NCBI RefSeq assembly: GCF_000226095.1
Contig: NC_016478.1
Coordinates: forward strand, 3,648,001 to 3,712,000
Direction of reading: 5' to 3'
Source: Thermothelomyces thermophilus ATCC 42464
Lineage: Eukaryota > Ascomycota > Sordariomycetes > Sordariales > Chaetomiaceae
Length of the DNA stretch: 64,000 nt
Shown here: piece after piece, positions 57,866 through 64,000 of the stretch
How the letters are laid out: each line of letters starts with the position of its first letter
Numbering within the stretch: the first letter of the stretch is position 1
Notes under the pieces: generated by a model
What the model was told of the DNA's origin: nothing
Database searches by the model: none
What the model saw: only the letters and a program-made list of their open reading frames with translations
Position numbers and translations under genes: made by a program

Positions 57866-58557
57866 AAATATCACAAATGGATAGATTCGACTATATTAAA
57901 TTGAACTATATTGAATGAACTACATTTGATAGATTTAACTCCATTGAATTGAACTCTGATGGTGGTTGGAGGGAAAAGAAGGGGTGAGCGCGCACATACG
58001 TGGTATTGATCATAAGCACCTACCTTAAGGTAGCTGAGGTACCGCTAGGTAGGTACTGTACCTCACTTGGTCGTCCAAAGCCATCAAAGTCTAGCACTGA
58101 TTCAACAATTACACCATTAGTGAACATATCAGCTGGTCGTCCTAATTATGTTGTCTTGGCAAGACCGGACGGTGCCGGCGAAGAGGAGTAGTTGTGGCTC
58201 TGCGTCCGATGTTTCGTCGACAAGACGTCACCCGAGCAATGGTCTGATTAATCCGCAATCGCGCGCGATAAGACGCGTTCCAAGTAATTTGTCATGCCAT
58301 CTTCCTAAACTGTCTTTTTGTCCCCCTTCCACAGGCGGTCTTTCTCTGAATTGTTGTTTCGTTTTCGTTCAAAGATCACCTAATTAATCAACATCACCCT
58401 ACTTACCAAGGCTTTGTTTACCGAATTTGGACCAACCCATATCTAAACCAAATGCAGGAACGGTTGATCACCTATGGGTTTTCTTTGCGAACCTTCGGCC
58501 GACGCTTTCTAAAACCACTGGCGGTGTGAGGAAGCCGGAGCTGGCTTGTCGTTGACC

Positions 58558-59327
58558 ATGGCGCTGGGCGAGAATGAGACTGGCCCGGGAGGCAACGAGA
58601 GCGCCCCGGCAACGTCGGCCTATGCTATTGTTCTGATCTGCGGGGGCATGGTGGTTATTTGCTTGATAACGCTGCTTGCGTCTTGGTAAGGGCATTCCCC
58701 CGAGCTCCTCGAACCAACACGCCAAGGCCGCCGCGGGGGGCGGGGGGGGGGGGGGGGGGGTCGCCTGCCAGCACTCGTTGTTAACAGAAAGGGGAATCAG
58801 TCGACCGGGGCTCCCGACGAGAGATGACGACGAGGACGTGGAGAGAGCCCGTATCCCTTTTCGGCTAGAGACTCTAAACCGCGTCTCCCCGCCGGCGATT
58901 TATCGGGAGTGGAAAATAGGGCCGAACAAGAGCCAGCTTCGATTTCCCTGGTCCATGACGTGCCTCACCTGGTAAGCAGGAGCCCTCAGTGAATTTGCCT
59001 CGGTGACAGCGGATGCGACCGGAGACAGGGGCGCTAATACGTTTCGGTGTTCTCTCACCTACCCACCTAAACCTGGACCCGAACAGCGTTATCTGCTTGG
59101 AGCCCTTCCAGAGCTCGTCAAAAATCCGTTGCTTACCGTGCGGTCACCTTTTCCACTCGGTATGCATCCTGATGTGGTTCCTCAAGCGCCACAACACCTG
59201 TCCGATATGCAAGTTCGACTACACTTCCGGCAGACGGGCTCGCGCCTCCCGGGCCCGCAGCAATGGGACGAGACGGCTAGGACCTCCGTTGAGCTCGGGC
59301 CCGGATTCTGTACGGTTCCTAACTTAA
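58558..59327 (+). CDS. small membrane-anchored RING-H2 protein, three exons
   Basis: The model is exons 58558-58685, 58801-58971 and 59087-59327, totalling 540 nt and 179 residues, with all junctions in frame. The start has an ideal context (ACCATGG). Introns begin GTAAGG and GTAAGC and end CAG; intron 1 contains a 19-base G run. Exon 1 encodes a short N-terminal tail with two Asn-Glu-(Thr/Ser) sites and one membrane helix (residues ~21-41). Exon 2 is polar with an Asp/Glu cluster (Asp-Asp-Asp-Glu-Asp). The RING-H2 finger is residues 100-141, with ligands Cys100, Cys103, Cys118, His120, His123, Cys126, Cys138 and Cys141. Trp130 and Pro139 sit where E2-contacting residues normally lie. The codon for Cys100 is split by intron 2, so the finger is complete only after splicing. 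By family this should be an E3 ubiquitin ligase of an internal membrane or the plasma membrane. The substrate is unknown. The intron 1 acceptor (58799-58800) is the least certain point. Confidence 0.82.
58735..58760 (+). repeat. G tract in intron 1 of the RING gene
   Basis: Six G, one C, then nineteen G. It is a potential G-quadruplex or slippage site and could also be a sequencing trouble spot. Confidence 0.8.
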
Positions 59328-59339
59328 GGGTTATCTTGC

Positions 59340-59509
59340 TCTTGGATCGAGGGGGGATGATAGCGGTGTCGGAGGGGCTCGCGCGAAGATTCGGTGCTGT
59401 CCCGTGTAATTACGGTAAGCCCGGTCATGATGCCCGTGTTTGTCAGCAGGCTGCAGAGCTATCTGATTCATCTATTTTTGAGGTGATTATTGTTGGCTCC
59501 AAGTGTTAA
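59340..59509 (+). pseudogene. C-terminal remnant of a DNA-transposon transposase
   Basis: A frame ending in TAA at 59507 reads Cys-Asn-Tyr-Gly-Lys-Pro-Gly-His-Asp-Ala-Arg-Val-Cys-Gln near 59404-59445. This resembles the C-terminal zinc knuckle with Gly-His-Asn-(Ala/Ser)-Arg-Thr-Cys found at the end of many fungal pogo/Fot-type (DDE) transposases, with the second Cys replaced. No upstream DDE domain is present; it follows the RING gene stop directly. It is therefore a fragment. Confidence 0.4.
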
Positions 59510-59580
59510 AGCACTATAACCGAGAATAGTTATTATATAATAGTTAGGGAGAGTGTACATAGTACTACCCACTTTGATAT

Positions 59581-59793
59581 TGTCAGAAGCTGTAGAGCTT
59601 CTGAGAGTATTAGCCACATACGTGCCATAGCGTATGAGGCGTCGTTGCCAACGCATTGGCCAGTTCCTTTGTCTATAAATATTAGTCGTTTTGTCTCCTT
59701 TGTAGATAGTTTAACAAGGCACTATCTCCTTCGTACAGCCACCTACTAGAAACTGCTTTCAACGCTCCCGGAAGCTCATTACTACGTTCGGCA
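59581..59793 (+). repeat. 5' LTR of copia E2 (213 bp)
   Basis: It starts TGTCAGAAGCTG and ends TTCGGCA. It matches the E1 LTR (13935-14143) in reverse complement. CpA and TpG are present at normal levels. Confidence 0.85.
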
Positions 59794-59810
59794 GTTATAA
59801 GCCCGGCGCC
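59794..59810 (+). promoter_or_regulatory. primer-binding site of E2, half-tRNA-iMet type
   Basis: GTTATAAGCCCGGCGCC directly follows the LTR. It is the counterpart of the E1 site with a few substitutions relative to the initiator tRNA anticodon arm. Confidence 0.6.
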
Positions 59811-60912
59811 TTGACTACTCCTCTGCCGACATATCTTTAATATCAGTAGTAGCTTCTTTCTTTGGTTACGAACTCTCTTACCCTGCTTTAATACGCTTTT
59901 GACGACGTGTCTATTATATCCGAGATCCTAGTCGAGAATTCTATATGCCTTATAGGGCCTAGTTCCTAGAACTTGTGGTATATTAAACTATAGTCGTAGG
60001 CTAAATTCGCCGGTATATAGGGATTTGTCGACCCTAACGGTGACCGCAAGCTAGATCTAGAAGTTCCGTAGCGCTTAACCTATAAATAAGCTAGAGATAA
60101 CCTTATCCTGGCTTCCTAGGAGTAACTCTAAGAAGGATTATCGCCTTTAATATCTATAGATTTGATGCCTTCTAATGTAGCCGTTGTAGCCGAATTCGTA
60201 TAATTATAAGACTCTTTTTATAAGGATATCGTATATACCGTAGACGTTAGCAAGCGGATAGGATAACTATAATACTAGCTAGTATATACTATAGATCCTA
60301 AACTCTATAAAGCTATAAAAGTATATAGGAAGAAGGATGTTAACCTTATTAAGGGGATTATCTAGGCGCTTTGCTCTATACTTACGCTATCCGTTATAAC
60401 ACTCTATATGATAGTTATAATATAATATATAACTAGTCTTAATATAGCTAAGCGTTTGGGAGTTAATCTATAGCACTAGATTTATAACTTTAATGTCGCC
60501 TTCTAGTAAGCTATCTAATATAACATTTTAGAAGTATAGGGTATATAAGGACTTTATATCTTTCTTGACGCTATCGCTATATATATCCTACTAACCTAGG
60601 TAGCAAACAAGAGGATAGAAATTAAGCTTGCTAATGATATAGGATAGCTACTTCTAGAGCTTAGTACCTTTATTATAATAGCTAAGATCCTAATTAATAA
60701 TAATATATAACCTAGAGTCTCCTAGAAGTATAGAATCTTCTTAATAACTTATACACTAATACTTCTTATAGCTTAGAAAAGTAGTAAGGAGAGAGGTAAA
60801 GACTTATATAGAGACTCTTATAGTAGTTAATAATATAATATAAGATATCTTTATAAGCATCTAAGATATCTATAGGATCTAGTAGACTATTATATGCTTA
60901 AGCAAGCTATCT
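59811..60912 (+). pseudogene. copia E2 gag, inactivated
   Basis: The plus-strand frame matches the E1 gag region through the zinc-knuckle area near 60840-60880 and then stops. It is broken by TAG and TAA codons of RIP type. Protease, integrase and RT are missing. Confidence 0.7.
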
Positions 60913-61365
60913 ATTAGACTAGGGCTAGAAGTTCTTAATACAACTAGAAGGACATAAGGTATAGTTTTGTTTTTCCGGTTTTGTAGAGCTTTGCTATATA
61001 TAATAGGTATAAATAGGGGTTACCTATCCAAGGGCACCAGACAGATAGATAGGGGAATAACAAGACAGCTTTTAACACTCGTTTACTCTAATGGATTAGA
61101 GTAGCAAGATATAGTTCTTCTTTCTTTCGTAAGTTAGGGATATCTTTTTCTACGTAAGTAGACTCTTTTACGTCTATCTAGAGGGACATTACTATCGCTA
61201 CCTTTGCCTCTATCGTCGTTACTATCCGGATAATTGGACTTGCCTGCTATAACCGCGAATACTTAGATACCCTAGACTTTTTAAGCTAAAGCTCTTCCTT
61301 ATCTGACTAGATAGAGGTTTAGTTCTAGAGGTGCTAAGTGGTACCCTAGAGGGTTAGTACTAGCT
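60913..61365 (+). repeat. F2: RIP-mutated relative of the F1 core
   Basis: About 450 bp align with F1 positions 14815-15275 in the same orientation (shared anchors: AGACTAGGG, ATAGTTTTGT, CTTTTTCTACG, TTGCCTGCT, CCTAGAC). The F1 terminal arms are not present here. It carries many CpA-to-TpA changes that F1 lacks. It may be part of element H or a separate fragment. Confidence 0.75.
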
Positions 61366-63742
61366 TATATTTTTAGGGGCTTAATTAGGGAAGAGTATAG
61401 CTCTAAGTCTAAACTAGACTACTAGACTTCGAGTATAGTAGGATAGTAACGTTTATAATAAAGGAGCGAAGACATATATATAGAGGTGTATATAGTAAAA
61501 CTATTAGGAAAGTAAGAAGAGCGAATGTAGGTACTAAGAGATCGGTATATCTAGCGGTAGGCTAGGGAACTACTCTTGCCCTAATGTAATAATATTACTA
61601 GTAGAGACGGTAGGAATTGTAGAATAATAAGTTTAAAGGAGTTTGACGTCTATCTAGAGGGATAGAAACTCTAAAATATAGATCTATAATATTAGAATTA
61701 TCCAGGATTTAAAAACGAGATTTTAGAGTTACGTAGGCACTAAAGGAGAGCTTTATAGCTATCCTAGCCCTGGTTACCTTAGTACTAGCGCTTGCTAGCA
61801 AGGGCATGTCTACCTATATATCGCTACTCTTTAGTAGTCTAATATAGGTTTGTCTTATTATTTTAGGAATTCTAACCTTAGGGGTTAGAGCGCTATTATT
61901 ATAGGGTATCCCTTATTAGAAGGTTTAGGAATAGCTTTACTAGGTATACTCTAAAGGAGTAAAAGCGGTAGATTAAGTTTACGTTTAATCTTACTAGTTA
62001 TAAGAAGACTTAAAGGAAAAGAGGAAAGCTTCCTAGATTAGCCGCTCGGATAGAAGAGTTATCTTTAAGGAAGTTACCTAAATAGGAAGGTATAATTAAG
62101 GATAATAACCTTGGGTACTATTCTTCTTAATAGTTTAGTGAATACCTTAATCGGAATTGCTACTTTTAATGCCTCTTATATCTAGGTATACTAAAACCTT
62201 ATTAGGAAGGACGCTATTAGAATTGCCTTAATTACTAGAGTTTAGAAACCTTACCTCGGACTCGGAAGTTAAGCGCTACACTTAAGTAGACATTATAGTA
62301 GATAGACTTACCAAAGTTATTTAAGTTATATTCCCTTTGCTAATAGATAAGGGATTACCTAGTCTCTTCTCTAGTTATAATGCTACTAAATATTTCGAGC
62401 GTTTTATAAAAGCTTATAAGATCTTTAATAGAGATAATAGTAACAAGATCTTCTATTTTGAGTAGTAGTATACGGACGACCTTTAGAAAATTCTTAACTA
62501 GTGGCCAGAGTTAAAGAAAAAGGACTAGGCTACTTTTAAAGCTACTATTAAAGAACGCTAGAAGTAAAACGACTCTTACTAGGAAACCTCTACTTAGGAG
62601 CTAGAGCGTCTTCCAGATTTCTAGTATGTGGATTCGGCCAAGTCTATCTATAACTACCTAGAGTATATTAACGTCCTACTTACCTAAGTACCAAAGAAGA
62701 AGAAAGCGGTCTATTAGTTATTAGTTATTTAGAAGGTATAGAATAGATTTCTCCTTACTCTCTAGACTAGTCTTTAGGTCTATAAGAAAGGTAACTTATA
62801 GATTAATAATATAAAGTAAGAGGACTTCTATAACTTTATATAAGAGTATCTATATAAGGGAGTTAATACTAGATTAGTATACTATAAGCTAGATCCGAAA
62901 GGAGGAGAAGTCAAACTATAGGTAAGCTAGACTATTAAGAAAAGTCCTTTGGCTCCCTAAATATAGGAGAGTCCTTTAGGTTTATCTGCCTAGAGAGATA
63001 CTACCTTTGATAAGATTATTAACGGGCTTATAGACGCCTTATATAAGCTTTAGATTAATGAGGGTAAAGTTAGCTATAAATCCTTAGATAGGGGTAGGCA
63101 TTCCTATAACTAGACAGATAACCTGAGTGACGATGAGATCAAGGAGATCTAGACCTACCTATCGGCTACTTAAGAGTCTTAATAGAAGAAGAAGAGCGGT
63201 AGATTCTAGCTAAGTTCGACCTTAGCTACGCCTTATAGCTATTATTACTATAGTAATTAGATGTACTTTGCCTATGGATATCTAGTCCTAGTAAAGGATA
63301 TCTATAATAGTCTTGTCCATCGGCTCAGTTTTAAGTAGATCTTAGGTAAGAGAGACCCTACTCTTCTGGAAAATTAGTAAGTTAAAATCATTAGTAAGGA
63401 TATAACTACTATAGCTAATTAGGGGACCTAATAATATATTATTTATACTTATACCTCTCTTTAGCTAGATCTTCCTAGTTAAGAGCTATATTAATAGTTT
63501 ATAGAGAGCTACTAAAAGGAATATAATTAAGAGTACTATCTAGACTTAAATCTTATTACTAATAAGGCCTTCCTTTAATATACTAAAGGTTTATACCTAT
63601 TAAAAATAATTATAACCTCCCTTAATTATCTTACTAATATTAAAAGAGTTTCCCTAGAGTTAATCCATAACTATACTAAGGCTAGGGAGATCAATTTCTA
63701 GATAGATCACAAGTAAGGTAAATATACCCTTATCTAATAGGT
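61366..63742 (+). mobile_element. retroelement H, gag-bearing fragment
   Basis: This RIP-mutated plus-strand retroelement sequence lies between F2 and the LTR of element I. Positions 61366-62270 contain no frame I can assign. A gag-like coding region follows at 62280-63390. No LTR or pol is recognisable within the window, and the segment is cut at 63743. Confidence 0.55.
62280..63390 (+). pseudogene. gag: element H gag-like protein, inactivated
   Basis: The plus-strand frame, broken by TAG, reads Ala-Thr-Lys-Tyr-Phe-Glu-Arg-Phe near 62385, then a helical region with conserved-looking Trp and Leu positions like retroelement capsids. Near 63220-63290 is a degraded CCHC knuckle (Tyr-x2-Tyr...Tyr where Cys is expected) ahead of a Pro/Val-Leu-Val-Lys-Asp segment. 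Whether H is gypsy or copia cannot be decided here. Confidence 0.5.
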
Positions 63743-64000
63743 TATCACAAAAATATATATACAGGATGCCGCCTAAGCCGCCTCCCTAATAGGCTAATAG
63801 GACAGCAAGAATAATAGGCTAATCAGGACAGGATCACACTTAGCAAGAAATAATCCTAGTAGAGGATTACTAGCTCACGACGTAAGCCAGGTAAGCCAGT
63901 ACGGAGGATCACCACGACTATTAGTAATCCTAGGATTATATATATATATAGATAGTCACTCGTTATAGTGGACTCTAGGAGTTTACTAGTGATAGCAATC
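63743..64000 (+). repeat. start of a fourth chromovirus LTR (element I)
   Basis: It starts TATCACAAAAAT (RIP-changed TGTCAC). Positions 63951-64000 match the conserved R-U5 start of copy C (from about 28061): AGTCACTCGTT, then CTCTAGGAG and GTGATAGCAATC. Positions 63743-63950 form a U3 unlike those of copies A, B and C. The element continues beyond the window. Confidence 0.85.

Larger units (their letters stand above)
56117..58557. other. BTN1-to-RING intergenic region with relics
   Basis: An A-rich purine tract (56160-56205) lies just after BTN1 and probably in its 3' UTR. Open frames at 56363-56776 and 56858-57226 (plus) lack motifs. A possible minus-strand exon is at 57032-57173 and an AT-rich repeat relic at 57590-57865. 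Short ATTGAACT-like repeats lie at 57890-57955. The palindrome CTACCTTAAGGTAG (58019-58032) lies 525 bp upstream of the RING gene. Confidence 0.5.
59581..60912 (+). mobile_element. Ty1/copia element E2, 5' part only
   Basis: This is a plus-strand copy of the same family as E1 (reverse complement of about 12790-14143). LTR, half-tRNA primer site and gag are collinear with E1. Similarity to E1 ends near 60912, where F-like sequence begins, so the rest of the element is deleted or displaced. The interior is RIP-mutated and the LTR is not. Confidence 0.85.

Noticed and set aside
63740-64000. Possible CRISPR-like or satellite repeat suggested by recurring AGTCACTCGTT blocks
   Set aside because: The recurrences are single LTR R-U5 modules of dispersed retrotransposons, not an array, and the organism is a eukaryote.

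Overview
The window looks like part of a filamentous ascomycete chromosome, most plausibly a Sordariomycete with GC-rich coding DNA. The genes have short GT-AG introns with CTAAC-like branch sites. Most repeated DNA carries the mark of repeat-induced point mutation (RIP): CpA is converted to TpA on one or both strands, so Gln and Trp codons become TAG and Cys codons become Tyr, while much CpG survives. Genus-level placement is not supported by the sequence alone.

Layout. (1) 1-14143 is a nested retrotransposon stack, all coding on the minus strand: a Ty1/copia element (E1) holds a Ty3/gypsy element (G), which holds a chromodomain gypsy element (copy A) running off the left edge. (2) 14144-18641 is a small gene-bearing island with an intact-looking 690-bp terminal-inverted-repeat element (F1) and a two-exon UPF0303/HbpS-like gene. 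(3) 18642-47142 is one 28.5-kb nest bounded by a 5-bp target duplication (AACTA): gypsy element D contains a Tad-like LINE (15-bp duplication) and chromovirus copy B (ATATA), and B contains chromovirus copy C (GCTTG). (4) 47143-59580 is the main gene island: a 1511-residue low-complexity protein, the CLN3/battenin homologue BTN1, a small membrane RING-H2 protein and several relics. (5) 59581-64000 is another stack: copia copy E2, a RIP-mutated relative of F1, a gag-coding retroelement (H), and the start of a fourth chromovirus LTR (I).

The three complete genes (UPF0303 protein, BTN1, RING-H2) were assembled across introns and all close in frame. BTN1 and the RING protein suggest ordinary vacuolar/endomembrane functions; they do not form an evident cluster or pathway.

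The most interesting signals are in the repeats. The chromovirus family carries an extra antisense ORF (cysteine cluster plus coiled coil) between pol and the 3' LTR. Four LTRs share their R-U5 half but have unrelated U3 halves. RIP polarity differs between copies. The first ~290 bp of the LINE has escaped RIP. I found no tRNA or rRNA gene, no CRISPR array, and no metabolite cluster.
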